Of a stretch of DNA of 33,098 nt, positions 1 to 6,477 are shown in pieces; positions within the stretch are counted from its first letter, which is position 1, and each line of letters starts with the position of its first letter. The stretch comes from Streptococcus cristatus (GTDB lineage Bacteria > Bacillota > Bacilli > Lactobacillales > Streptococcaceae). The notes under the pieces were generated by a model, which worked only from the letters and a program-made list of their open reading frames with translations, made no database searches and was not told where the DNA came from. The position numbers were made by a program, and so were the translations under genes. The DNA is taken from positions 175,684 to 208,781 of the forward strand of contig NZ_RJPS01000001.1 of NCBI RefSeq assembly GCF_003943505.1, in the 5' to 3' direction.

Positions 1-62
1 TCTACTACATACCATTTGCGTTCAACTTCACCTGGCTTAGCCATGTATGTTGTTTTGTTCAT
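1..62 (-). CDS. rplM: 50S ribosomal protein L13, N-terminal fragment (partial)
   Basis: The first 20 codons of L13 run off the left edge of the window; they begin MNKTTYMAKPGEVERKWYVV, the typical streptococcal L13 N-terminus. L13 is an early-assembly protein of the large ribosomal subunit. The ATG at 60-62 follows AGGAG with good spacing. A structured leader and a strong promoter lie directly upstream, which supports the identification. rpsI normally follows but is outside the window. Confidence 0.93.
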   Translation of the reverse strand, partial: MNKTTYMAKPGEVERKWYVV

Positions 63-165
63 GATTTCTCCTATATGAATATCGTTTTTGTTTACAGGGC
101 GGATGTTCCGGTCCGCGGGTTATTTGAAAGGTTCCGGGGCCTTACAAATGGGGTAAACAATACCG
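63..165 (-). ncRNA. L13 ribosomal protein leader (autoregulatory 5' UTR)
   Basis: The transcript upstream of rplM can fold into a three-way junction. A closing stem pairs GTTTAC (153-158) with GTAAAC (90-95). It encloses one hairpin at about 122-149 (ATTTG/CAAAT with AAGG/CCTT) and a second with arms GCGGA/TCCGC at 99-116. This layout fits the Firmicute L13 leader family, in which L13 is thought to repress its own operon. The pairing is read from sequence; the family assignment is from memory of that leader. Confidence 0.75.
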
Positions 166-171
166 CCTACT

Positions 172-201
172 ATCATACCAAATTTTCTAGCCAAAAGTCA
201 A
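172..201 (-). promoter_or_regulatory. rplM promoter
   Basis: On the minus strand TTGACT (196-201) is followed after 18 nt by TATGAT (172-177). Initiation would fall near 165, just before the first leader stem. It sits in the gap after degV. Confidence 0.8.
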
Positions 202-245
202 TATATTTGATGCAATTATTTATAAAATAACGATTTCATTTCTAT

Positions 246-1109
246 TTAGTCTGAAAGTTCACTGCCAATGCTAAAGAGTCCTAGGGTACCTGGACCAGTA
301 TGCGTCGAAATAACCGGACCAAGAGGCAGAATAAGGACTTCTGTAACCTGGCCAGAAGCTAAAAGCTGCTCCTTGACAGTTTCAGCGACTTCTTTTTCAC
401 CCGCATAGGCAACCACCACCCGTGGATCAGAAATCGTATCTAAGGTCATCCGAACCACCTCAGCCTGCGCCTTCTTCTTGCCTCGCACCTTGGCGACCGA
501 ATCCAGACTTCCATCAGCTGTGACTGCGATAATGGGCTTGATATTGACCAAGCTTCCCATGAGAGCCGCTGCCTTGGAAATGCGGCCACCCCGCATGAGG
601 TGATTGAGGTCATCTACTAAGAAATAGGTCTTTACTCTAGGCACTAGACTCTGAAGCAAGTCTGCCGTCTGCTCTAGGCTTTGACCTGCTGCCCTCGCTT
701 CTACAGCCTTCATGACCAAGAGCCCTTCACCCATCGAAGCTGCCTTGGTATCAAGGATGGTGATGATCGCCTCAGGGTAATCCTCTAAGACCATCTCCCG
801 CGCCATGGCTGCACTTTGGTAGGTACCAGACAGGGCGGAAGCAAAAGCCACATAGAGAACCGCTGTACTCTCCTGAGCATACTGGCGGAAAACATCTTCA
901 AATTGGCCAACATTGATCTGGCTGGTAGTCGGCTTGCTGCCAGACTCCATCTTGGCTAAAAGCTGCTCACTGGTCAGCTTATCCGGTCCGACTGTCTCGT
1001 AGGTTTGGCCATCCAACTGAATGGTCAAGCCCAGAACCTGCACATCATGTTCCTGAGTCCAGCTTTCTGGCAGGTCTGCCGTCGAATCCGTTAAAATTTT
1101 AAAGGTCAT
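246..1109 (-). CDS. DegV family protein, FakB-type fatty-acid-binding subunit
   Basis: This 287-residue protein has the full DegV fold signatures: DSTADLP at residues 8-14, KPTTSQ at 59-64, SGTYQSA at 94-100, a GGRISK motif near the middle and HTGPG from H270. In FakB proteins the Thr/Ser pair (T62, S63), the Ser of SGT (S94) and the C-terminal His contact the fatty-acid carboxylate that the FakA kinase phosphorylates. It would therefore bind exogenous fatty acids for incorporation into phospholipid. Streptococci carry several FakB paralogs and I cannot say which one this is. The start ATG has GGAG seven bases upstream. No terminator is visible before the rplM promoter, so read-through is possible. 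A decayed reading frame overlaps its start by ATGA. Confidence 0.9.
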   Translation of the reverse strand: MTFKILTDSTADLPESWTQEHDVQVLGLTIQLDGQTYETVGPDKLTSEQLLAKMESGSKPTTSQINVGQFEDVFRQYAQESTAVLYVAFASALSGTYQSAAMAREMVLEDYPEAIITILDTKAASMGEGLLVMKAVEARAAGQSLEQTADLLQSLVPRVKTYFLVDDLNHLMRGGRISKAAALMGSLVNIKPIIAVTADGSLDSVAKVRGKKKAQAEVVRMTLDTISDPRVVVAYAGEKEVAETVKEQLLASGQVTEVLILPLGPVISTHTGPGTLGLFSIGSELSD

Positions 1110-1204
1110 CTTTGTTCTCCATCATTTTTTAGTTGCCACAGAGAAGGCTTCTCCATGGACATAAGCGGGTTATTCCTGGTGATTTGCCTACCACCATATC
1201 GGGA
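1106..1204 (-). pseudogene. Possible C-terminal remnant of a lost gene upstream of degV
   Basis: After an in-frame TAG (1205-1207) a frame of 32 codons stays open and ends in TGA overlapping the degV start as ATGA, the usual sign of translational coupling. Its peptide runs YGGRQITRNNPLMSMEKPSL and then WQLKNDGEQR. It looks like natural protein sequence but has no start with a ribosome-binding site. I infer that it is the tail of a gene deleted upstream. I do not recognise the family. A chance open frame is the alternative. Confidence 0.35.
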
Positions 1205-1251
1205 CTAGCTATTAGAAATTTCTTGCTTTTTAGGAAAGCTATTTCGCTCGG

Positions 1252-1896
1252 TCAGTCTAGGACAGGACTGACACCTTGAAAACCTTTCAAATCAAAAATA
1301 TATTGGAAATATTCATCTTGTGAATTGTTTAAAATAAGGTTTGCCTTACCATCAAGTAATTCGATACAAATCCATTCCCCATCTAAACACTCAACATCAT
1401 ATTTTTTATCTTCTAAAAATAAATTTGTTAATTGCACCTCTGGATATTTATTTTGAAAAGAAACCATCCCAGAGTTGTCACTTCGGTAAGCAAGCACAGG
1501 AACTTCCACTTTTTGATTTTCCATATAAAAGGAACTCATACACCTCTTTTCAGCAAGGTACTCATATTTTCCTTTTACATAATTCACAATCTCTTTATTT
1601 AAAATTGTAGAAAAATTGAGAATACTGATGAGATCCGCCTTATCACTGGATAAGGTTTCGACCTCAATTAGGTATTTCAAAGCGCCATTTACCTGACTTC
1701 CTTGACCGTATAAATCCGTGCAGTTCAAGGAATATTGGGTCAATAAATCCTCTAAGGGATACTGATCTGCTTCCTCAGTGATTTCAAAGCAAAAGCAATA
1801 ATTATCTTCTCTTTTATTATGATAGATATCATAAATGATCGGTTCAAACGTTTCTGTTTGATATTTCTCTAACAGATAGCTTCCAAGTACTTGCAT
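1252..1896 (-). CDS. Hypothetical protein, 214 aa, coupled to rlmB
   Basis: I do not recognise this protein. It is acidic, soluble-looking, lacks a signal peptide or membrane segment, and contains several aromatic-rich strands (for example YCFCFEITEEAD near residue 33) plus three cysteines. Its DNA is visibly more AT-rich than rlmB and degV, which suggests horizontal acquisition. The ATG overlaps the rlmB stop as TAATG, so it is probably translated by coupling and belongs to the same transcript. As I recall, in related streptococci the slot after rlmB usually holds yacP (a NYN-domain gene); this protein is not similar to YacP. It could be a small immunity-like or regulatory protein, but nothing in the sequence decides this. 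Confidence 0.75.
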   Translation of the reverse strand: MQVLGSYLLEKYQTETFEPIIYDIYHNKREDNYCFCFEITEEADQYPLEDLLTQYSLNCTDLYGQGSQVNGALKYLIEVETLSSDKADLISILNFSTILNKEIVNYVKGKYEYLAEKRCMSSFYMENQKVEVPVLAYRSDNSGMVSFQNKYPEVQLTNLFLEDKKYDVECLDGEWICIELLDGKANLILNNSQDEYFQYIFDLKGFQGVSPVLD

Positions 1897-2627
1897 TAGC
1901 CCACCCGATTTCTAAAGACTTCATACATGAGAATGGCCGCTGCGACGCTGGCATTGAGGCTTTGAACATGACCATTCATAGGAATGGTCAGCATCTCATC
2001 CACCTGCTTCTTGATGTTGCTGGAAATGCCCTTGCCTTCATTGCCGATGATGAGGGCTAGCTTGCCTGCCGTATTCCACTTATGAACAGGCGTCCCCTGC
2101 ATATCCGTCCCAAAAATCCAGAAACCAGCTTCCTTGAGCTTGTCCAGAGTCTGGCTGAGATTGGTCACACGGGCAATAGGAATGTGCTCGATAGCGCCCG
2201 TAGAGGTCTTGGCCACAACTGGTGTCACGCCGACTGCTCGGTGCTTGGGAATGATCACTCCCGTGACATTGGTAGCGTCAGCCGTGCGCAAGATAGAGCC
2301 CAGATTATGCGGGTCTGTCAAGCCATCTAAAATCAATAGCAGAGGATTCTCTTCCCGCTCTGCTTTTTTCAAAACATCCGCCAAATCTGCATAGGCAAAC
2401 TCCGATACCCGTAAGACAAAGCCTTGGTGAACAGCTCCATCCGTCATCTCCTGCAAGGTTTTCTTGGGTGTCCAAGAGATAGAGACCTTCTTTTCTGCCG
2501 CCAAATCTTTCAGCTTGCTCACGTTTTTGCCACGCAAGTCGTCCTGAATGTAAAGTTTATTTCCCGTATTGGCCATCAAGGCCTCGGTCACAGCATGCAC
2601 GCCGTAAACAATATCATTTTTTTCCAT
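1896..2627 (-). CDS. rlmB: 23S rRNA (guanosine-2'-O-)-methyltransferase RlmB
   Basis: This 243-residue SPOUT methyltransferase of the TrmH group has an N-terminal substrate-binding domain (about residues 1-75) and the three SPOUT motifs: N108-LGSILRTADA, IIGNEGKGI at about 193-201 and IPMNGHVQSLNASVAAAI at 215-232. The last forms part of the trefoil knot and AdoMet pocket. RlmB 2'-O-methylates G2251 (E. coli numbering) in the peptidyl-transferase P-loop. The start is conserved (EKNDIVYGVHAV), but there is no Shine-Dalgarno at normal distance: the only GGAG is about 19 nt upstream. A TATACT element sits six bases before the ATG, so the mRNA may be nearly leaderless. cysS and mrnC, the usual upstream neighbours, are absent. 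Confidence 0.95.
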   Translation of the reverse strand: MEKNDIVYGVHAVTEALMANTGNKLYIQDDLRGKNVSKLKDLAAEKKVSISWTPKKTLQEMTDGAVHQGFVLRVSEFAYADLADVLKKAEREENPLLLILDGLTDPHNLGSILRTADATNVTGVIIPKHRAVGVTPVVAKTSTGAIEHIPIARVTNLSQTLDKLKEAGFWIFGTDMQGTPVHKWNTAGKLALIIGNEGKGISSNIKKQVDEMLTIPMNGHVQSLNASVAAAILMYEVFRNRVG

Positions 2628-2633
2628 ACTAAC

Positions 2634-2642
2634 AGTATATCA
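2634..2642 (-). promoter_or_regulatory. Candidate extended -10 promoter of rlmB
   Basis: TGATATACT on the minus strand is an extended -10 (TGnTATACT) with no clear -35. The -10 ends six bases before the rlmB ATG, so transcription would begin at or within a base or two of the start codon. Confidence 0.45.
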
Positions 2643-2773
2643 CAAGCTCCCTAAAAAAATCTGTCTAAAAGCTAAATATCTCTCTATGACAGCCTAGCAT
2701 TTCTCAACAATCAGCTAAAAACTGCTTTTCATTATCCTATTCGTTTTTGAAATAATTCCTTATCTAAGACTTA

Positions 2774-2811
2774 GAAACCAGCTAGACTAGCCAGTTCTGC
2801 TAGCTGGTTTC
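2774..2811. repeat. Inverted repeat, 12-bp perfect arms
   Basis: GAAACCAGCTAG (2774-2785) and CTAGCTGGTTTC (2800-2811) are exact reverse complements around a 14-nt loop. Neither side has a good T-run, so it is a poor intrinsic terminator; it may be a decayed terminator or part of a repeat element. Confidence 0.6.
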
Positions 2812-2892
2812 AAAACAAGAGACATCACCTTTCATCAGACACTTACTTTTGGCCAACAGTTATCCAAAGTATCATTTGCCTAAAAAACTAAA

Positions 2893-2957
2893 GGAAAGTG
2901 ACCGACCGAGGCCTAGATTACCATGAATCTATAGGGAAAGTGACCGGCCGAGGCCTA
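2893..2957 (+). repeat. Pair of 23-bp direct repeats
   Basis: Two copies of a 23-bp unit beginning GGAAAGTGACCG and ending CGAGGCCTA lie at 2893-2915 and 2935-2957, 42 bp apart start to start. They differ at one base (GACC versus GGCC). The spacer ends in CTATAG. Function unknown. Confidence 0.7.
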
Positions 2958-3039
2958 AGCTAGACATACTTCCTCTAAGCAGTCACACCAAGAGATTAAA
3001 GTTCTTATCCTAGAGGCCAATAACTAAACATGCGACAAA

Positions 3040-3218
3040 AAGAGGCTGGGACAGAAGTCCTAGCCTCTCAATTGTCTTTGGATTGTCGAGCAAGACGCAG
3101 TGGTTGAGTGGGCTCTACTACGCTGATTTCATCAGCTTTTACAGCCCTACTCAACTGTGCGGAGGTGGGACGACGAAATCGAATTCTAACGAATTACCGA
3201 TTTCTGTCCCACTCTCTT
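3040..3218 (+). mobile_element. 180-bp MITE-like repeat element, copy A
   Basis: The element is bounded by imperfect inverted termini (AAGAGGCTGGGACAGAA at the left; the right end reads AAGAGAGTGGGACAGAA on the other strand). It contains three consecutive hairpins. The first is AGAGGCTGGGAC/GTCCTAGCCTCT with loop AGAA. The second is a long GTTGAGT.../...ACTCAAC stem containing GCTGAT/ATCAGC. The third is GTGGGAC...GAAATCG/CGATTTC.GTCCCAC. A second copy, about 90% identical by eye, lies inverted at 23748-23927. It encodes no transposase. A miniature element moved in trans, or a structured RNA, are both possible. Confidence 0.8.
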
Positions 3219-3265
3219 TCTCTCTAATTCAACAACTAGCAATTAACATCAGCAAGTTGTATGAT

Positions 3266-3634
3266 TTAGTTATTCTTAAGTGCTTCTTTGATTTCACCAA
3301 CTGTTGCAGCAACACTTTTATCTTGGAAAGATTTTAATTCTTTATTGCCATTCTCATCGGTTGTCTCTACGGGATTACTGTAGTCATCTGTAGAGCTAGT
3401 TGTAAAACCACCTGATTTGTCTGCAATGATCAGTTTACTGTCTGATAAACCTGAAAAGTAGTCATTAATTTCTTTTTCAGATTTACCTTTTAGTAAATTC
3501 TTATAAATTGAAATCGTCTGATTTTCGTTTGTTTTACCAATTGTTGTTTCTGCAATAACTGGTTTCAGCAAAGTATATGAAGCAATTCCTAATGCTACGA
3601 CTGACAAAGTTAACAGCATCTTTTTCTTAGCCAT
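3266..3634 (-). CDS. Small exported protein of unknown function, divergent from rgg-like gene
   Basis: The mature start is taken as the ATG at 3632-3634, preceded by an AAGTAGG ribosome-binding site, giving 122 residues; an upstream in-frame extension to 3805 has no comparable site. Residues 1-26 form a signal peptide or anchor: MAKKK, then a hydrophobic stretch LLTLSVVALGIASYTLL, then PVIAET. The rest is hydrophilic with a Ser/Thr/Asp-rich centre (GGFTTSSTDDYSN) and a predicted C-terminal helix (EIKEALKNN). There is no LPXTG, no cysteine lipobox and no double-glycine leader. I do not recognise the family. Its position next to a divergent Rgg-type activator suggests it is that regulator's target. 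A 140-nt untranslated stretch separates it from its likely promoter. Confidence 0.75.
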   Translation of the reverse strand: MAKKKMLLTLSVVALGIASYTLLKPVIAETTIGKTNENQTISIYKNLLKGKSEKEINDYFSGLSDSKLIIADKSGGFTTSSTDDYSNPVETTDENGNKELKSFQDKSVAATVGEIKEALKNN

Positions 3635-3681
3635 TTTTTGACCTACTTTCTTATTCCAAATTCCATATCCTACACAGACCT

Positions 3682-3768
3682 CTAGCCTAACATAGAGTTT
3701 GTTAAGAATATATAAGAGAATGACAGAACATAATTTACGACTTGAAATTTTTTTATATTTCTTTGCAT
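3682..3768 (-). CDS. Candidate 28-residue short hydrophobic ORF upstream of the exported protein
   Basis: This frame encodes a peptide with a basic N-terminus (MQRNIKKF) and a hydrophobic C-terminal half (NYVLSFSYIFLTNSMLG). This is the general shape of the short hydrophobic peptides that act as pheromones for some Rgg regulators. A perfect AAGGAGGA (3769-3776) precedes it, but only one base separates GGAGG from the ATG, which is too close for efficient initiation. It overlaps, in another frame, the upstream extension of the exported-protein ORF. Chance is a real alternative. Confidence 0.22.
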   Translation of the reverse strand: MQRNIKKFQVVNYVLSFSYIFLTNSMLG

Positions 3769-3791
3769 TCCTCCTTACTAAATTATATAAT
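3763..3791 (+). promoter_or_regulatory. Promoter of the rgg-like gene, overlapping the divergent promoter
   Basis: TTGCAT (3763-3768) and TATAAT (3786-3791) are separated by 17 bp on the plus strand. The opposite strand has its own TATAAT at 3782-3787, so the two -10 boxes share the palindrome ATTATATAAT. The two genes cannot easily be transcribed at the same moment. Confidence 0.6.
3782..3787 (-). promoter_or_regulatory. -10 box of the exported-protein transcript, no good -35
   Basis: TATAAT on the minus strand lacks a recognisable -35 at 16-18 bp, as expected for an activator-dependent promoter. A weaker alternative uses TTGAAA (3825-3830) with CATGAT. Confidence 0.4.
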
Positions 3792-3818
3792 GTAGTCAGA
3801 ATCATGTAGTATTGTTTT

Positions 3819-3833
3819 AACTTTTTTCAAGTT
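3819..3833. promoter_or_regulatory. Candidate operator for the Rgg-like regulator
   Basis: AACTT-TTTTC-AAGTT is a perfect 5-bp inverted repeat placed about 35-45 bp upstream of the minus-strand -10, a typical activator position, and just before the rgg-like start. It is A/T-rich, so chance is possible. Confidence 0.3.
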
Positions 3834-3850
3834 TTTTTGGAGATTATGAT

Positions 3851-4741
3851 ATGAGATATGATTTTGGAAAAGTTTATAAAGAAATTAGAAAGTCTAAAAA
3901 CCTCACTCAGTCAGATGTGTGTGGCAATGTACTGTCTCCTACAACACTCTCTAAGATAGAGAATGGACTTGTCGTTCCAAAGTATGAGAACATGGCTTTT
4001 TTACTTCAACAAATTAATATGAGCTTTGATGAATTTGATTATATTTGTAATCTTTACCATCCTAGCGAGCATACCCAACTATTAAATCAAATCAGCAATA
4101 TTCATTCAATTAGTGGAGTAAGAGAACTTGAAGCTATTCATAAACAATGTGAATCTTATCTAAAAACTCATTATGATATCTCTATCCAAAAATTGCACCA
4201 ATCCTTGACAGTTATACTTCAGATTAGAAAGAATGGAATTTCAAACAGAGATAAGGTGACACAAGATATCATTGACATTTTATGGAACGATTTAAAACAC
4301 CATGACACCTGGTACGCATCAGATTTCAACATTTTAAACTCCATTCTTTTTGTCCTTCCTACGGAGACTATTCTAGATACCACTCAATTAATTCTTCACA
4401 GACTAGAAAAATACTCTGATTTCCAAAATATCCTTCCCATAAAACTAGCCCTTCTATCAAATTTGTCTACCTTTTATTTTTATTATAAACACTTTCCGAT
4501 GTGCAGTCATATTTGTTCGATTGTTATTAAAACAGCAAAATTACTTAAACGGTATGATGCAATGGCATTTCATTCGGCCAGAATCGGAATTTGTGCTGCT
4601 GATGAAGAACTAATACAAAAGAACCTTGAAATATTACGTTTGCTAGAGGAAGATGAATTATTCAAAATTATTGAAAACGAAATAGCTGCATTTCATGCTA
4701 CTAAAGCATCAAACGAAATGGGTATGCCATGGATGTTGTGA
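3851..4741 (+). CDS. Rgg/GadR/MutR family transcriptional regulator
   Basis: This 296-residue protein has an N-terminal XRE-type helix-turn-helix (residues 1-65: FGKVYKEIRKSKNLTQSDVC, then SPTTLSKIENGLVVPKYENM) followed by an all-helical region of about 220 residues, as in Rgg-family members with TPR-like repeats that bind peptides. Length is normal for the family (about 280-300). The Cys often found near position 45 in peptide-responsive Rggs is absent (Tyr45), so response to a peptide cannot be assumed. The ATG at 3851 has GGAG eight bases upstream; the ATG at 3846 stops at once. It is divergent from a small exported protein and followed by a strong terminator. The DNA is strongly AT-rich compared with neighbouring housekeeping genes. 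Confidence 0.88.
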   Translation: MRYDFGKVYKEIRKSKNLTQSDVCGNVLSPTTLSKIENGLVVPKYENMAFLLQQINMSFDEFDYICNLYHPSEHTQLLNQISNIHSISGVRELEAIHKQCESYLKTHYDISIQKLHQSLTVILQIRKNGISNRDKVTQDIIDILWNDLKHHDTWYASDFNILNSILFVLPTETILDTTQLILHRLEKYSDFQNILPIKLALLSNLSTFYFYYKHFPMCSHICSIVIKTAKLLKRYDAMAFHSARIGICAADEELIQKNLEILRLLEEDELFKIIENEIAAFHATKASNEMGMPWML

Positions 4742-4745
4742 TATG

Positions 4746-4800
4746 AGCTCTATAATTTCTACAGAGATTAACTCCCTGTAGGAATTGTAGAGCTTATTTT
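4746..4800 (+). terminator. Terminator of the rgg-like gene
   Basis: A 19-bp stem (4746-4764 with 4776-4794, two G-U pairs, 11-nt loop) is followed by TATTTT. Confidence 0.85.
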
Positions 4801-4845
4801 AATCTAGAGATTAGCTTTCCCATTTTAAACCATCCCTCCAACATC

Positions 4846-4872
4846 AAAAAAGAGAGAACAAATCGTTCTCTC
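4846..4872 (-). terminator. Terminator of tig
   Basis: On the minus strand GAGAGAAC-GATTT-GTTCTCTC is followed by TTTTTTG, a textbook intrinsic terminator about 43 bp after the tig stop. Confidence 0.9.
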
Positions 4873-4914
4873 CTGTGCTTGTATTTGTCATCCACTAGGG
4901 CTGACTAGAAGCTA

Positions 4915-6198
4915 TTATTTTACTTTAGCAGTGCTTGTGATGACTTCAACTGCTTTTTTAACAGCGATATCATGTTTAAGCATTTCTTCTGAAAGCAATT
5001 GGCGAACGCGGTCTGCTTCCATGTTGTAGTCTGTTGCCAATGAAGTGATTTCTGCTTCAACTTCTTCAGCACTAGCTTCAAAGCCTTCTGCTTTCGCAAC
5101 TGCTTCTACAACAAGGTTAGTCTTAGTGCGTGCTGCAGCATCTGCTTCATATTGTTTGTGAAGGTCTTCTTGAGTTGTACCAGTGATTTGGAAGTACATA
5201 TCAGGAGAAATACCTTGACGTTGCATGTTGCCGAGGAATTCGTTCACAGCGCGATGAACTTCTTCGTGAATCATTTCTTCTGGAAGGTCAACGATTTCTG
5301 CATTTTCTACTGCAAGGTCGATCGCTGCTGCTTCAACTGCATCGTTGTAAGCTGCTTCTTTCGCTTCTGCTAATTCTTTACGGTATTTTTCTTTCAATTC
5401 AGCAAGAGTTTCAACTTCTTCGTCGATGTCTTTTGCAAGTTCATCGTCAAGAGCTGGAACTTCTTTTTCTTTTACTTCATGGATTGTTGTAACGAATTTT
5501 GCTTCTTTACCAGCAAGGTCAGCTGCTTGGTAGTCTTCTGGGAAGGTTACAACAACGTCTACTGTTTCACCAGCTGAGTGACCAACCAATTGGTCTTCGA
5601 AACCTGGGATGAATTGACCTGAACCAAGTCCAAGTGAGAAGTTATCGCCTTTTCCGCCATCAAATTCAACACCGTCAACAGAACCAACAAAGTCGATGAC
5701 AACTGTATCACCTTCAGCTGCTGCTCCATCTTTCAGAACCAATTCAGCCAAGTTGTTGCGTTCACGTTCAATGCGCTCATCAACTTCAGCATCAGTAACT
5801 TCCTTAGAAACTTCTACAGATACTTCAAGGTCTTTGTAAGCACCCAATTTCACTTCAGGTTTTGTCACGACTTCAGCAGTGATAACCCAGTCTTGGCCTT
5901 TTTCCATTGAAGTCACATCAATTTTTGGTTGTGCAACCACTTCAAGACCAGCTTCTTTCACAGCTGCTTCATAAGCTACTGGAAGCAATGCATTCAAGAC
6001 ATCTTGATAAAGTGACTCTTCACCAAAACGTTGGTTGAAGACTGGACGAGGAATATGACCTTTACGGAAACCTGGTACAGCAATATTTTTCTTAACTGCA
6101 TTAAAAGCACGATCCAAAGCAGGTTTGATTTGGTCTTGACCGATAGTAAAAGTTAACACTCCACGATTTGTTTCTTTGTTTTCAAATGATACAGACAT
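4915..6198 (-). CDS. tig: Trigger factor (ribosome-associated chaperone / prolyl isomerase)
   Basis: At 427 residues it has the full three-domain layout. The N-terminal ribosome-binding domain carries the signature GFRKGHIP (43-50), which docks on ribosomal protein L23. An FKBP-type peptidyl-prolyl isomerase domain follows at about 160-245 ([14 protein letters not shown]...[15 protein letters not shown]). The rest is the helical C-terminal chaperone domain. It shields nascent chains at the ribosome exit. It is monocistronic, with its own promoter and terminator. Base composition and codon use look like those of a highly expressed gene. Confidence 0.97.
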   Translation of the reverse strand: MSVSFENKETNRGVLTFTIGQDQIKPALDRAFNAVKKNIAVPGFRKGHIPRPVFNQRFGEESLYQDVLNALLPVAYEAAVKEAGLEVVAQPKIDVTSMEKGQDWVITAEVVTKPEVKLGAYKDLEVSVEVSKEVTDAEVDERIERERNNLAELVLKDGAAAEGDTVVIDFVGSVDGVEFDGGKGDNFSLGLGSGQFIPGFEDQLVGHSAGETVDVVVTFPEDYQAADLAGKEAKFVTTIHEVKEKEVPALDDELAKDIDEEVETLAELKEKYRKELAEAKEAAYNDAVEAAAIDLAVENAEIVDLPEEMIHEEVHRAVNEFLGNMQRQGISPDMYFQITGTTQEDLHKQYEADAAARTKTNLVVEAVAKAEGFEASAEEVEAEITSLATDYNMEADRVRQLLSEEMLKHDIAVKKAVEVITSTAKVK

Positions 6199-6235
6199 TC
6201 TGTCAGTTCTCCTTCAAATTTTTTGCATACAATCC

Positions 6236-6263
6236 ATTATAACATAAGTAGCAGTTTTTTCAA
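6236..6263 (-). promoter_or_regulatory. tig promoter
   Basis: TTGAAA (6258-6263), a 16-bp spacer and an extended -10 TGTTATAAT (core 6236-6241) lie about 40 bp upstream of the tig ATG on the minus strand. Confidence 0.7.
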
Positions 6264-6444
6264 GCGACACCTTTTATTTTTCGCCTTTTTCCCCTTTCAT
6301 ACGCTGAAATCTTAGCCACTTTTTGCTCTTTTTTGACCATTGGCCCAGCTCTTAGCAGACAATATTCTCCTACCACTGTGGGTTTATTTCCCTCACCAGC
6401 ACGAGAATCAACAGGCAAAGTCTATCATTTGGGAAAAGAGAAAA

Positions 6445-6463
6445 AGAGTAGGTCACCCACTCT
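6445..6463 (-). terminator. Terminator after the UPF0340 gene
   Basis: On the minus strand AGAGTGGG-TGA-CCTACTCT (one G-U pair) is followed by TTTTTCTCTTTT. It ends the truA operon. The 180 bp between here and the tig promoter shows no gene. Confidence 0.7.
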
Positions 6464-6477
6464 CCTCCTCTATCCTA

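Larger units (their letters stand above)
2628..3265. other. 638-bp gene-free region rich in repeats
   Basis: No convincing gene is present between rlmB and the exported-protein gene. The stretch holds a 12-bp-arm inverted repeat (2774-2811), a 23-bp direct repeat pair (2893-2957) and a 180-bp miniature element (3040-3218). It sits where cysS/mrnC would be expected upstream of rlmB, so it probably marks a rearrangement point. Confidence 0.6.

Noticed and set aside
2893..2957. Direct repeats as a CRISPR array
   Set aside because: Only two units, a 19-bp spacer and no cas genes nearby.
3083..3337. 84-residue plus-strand ORF over repeat copy A and the end of the exported-protein gene
   Set aside because: No ribosome-binding site, composition follows the hairpins of the repeat, and the frame is not kept in copy B.
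3682..3768. Claim that the short ORF is a proven SHP pheromone
   Set aside because: Resemblance is limited to size, charge and a hydrophobic tail; ribosome-binding spacing is poor and the regulator lacks Cys45, so it is kept only as a low-confidence candidate.
3635..3805. N-terminal extension of the exported protein to 179 residues
   Set aside because: The extended frame would put 57 basic/hydrophobic residues before a well-formed signal peptide; the internal ATG has the proper ribosome-binding site.
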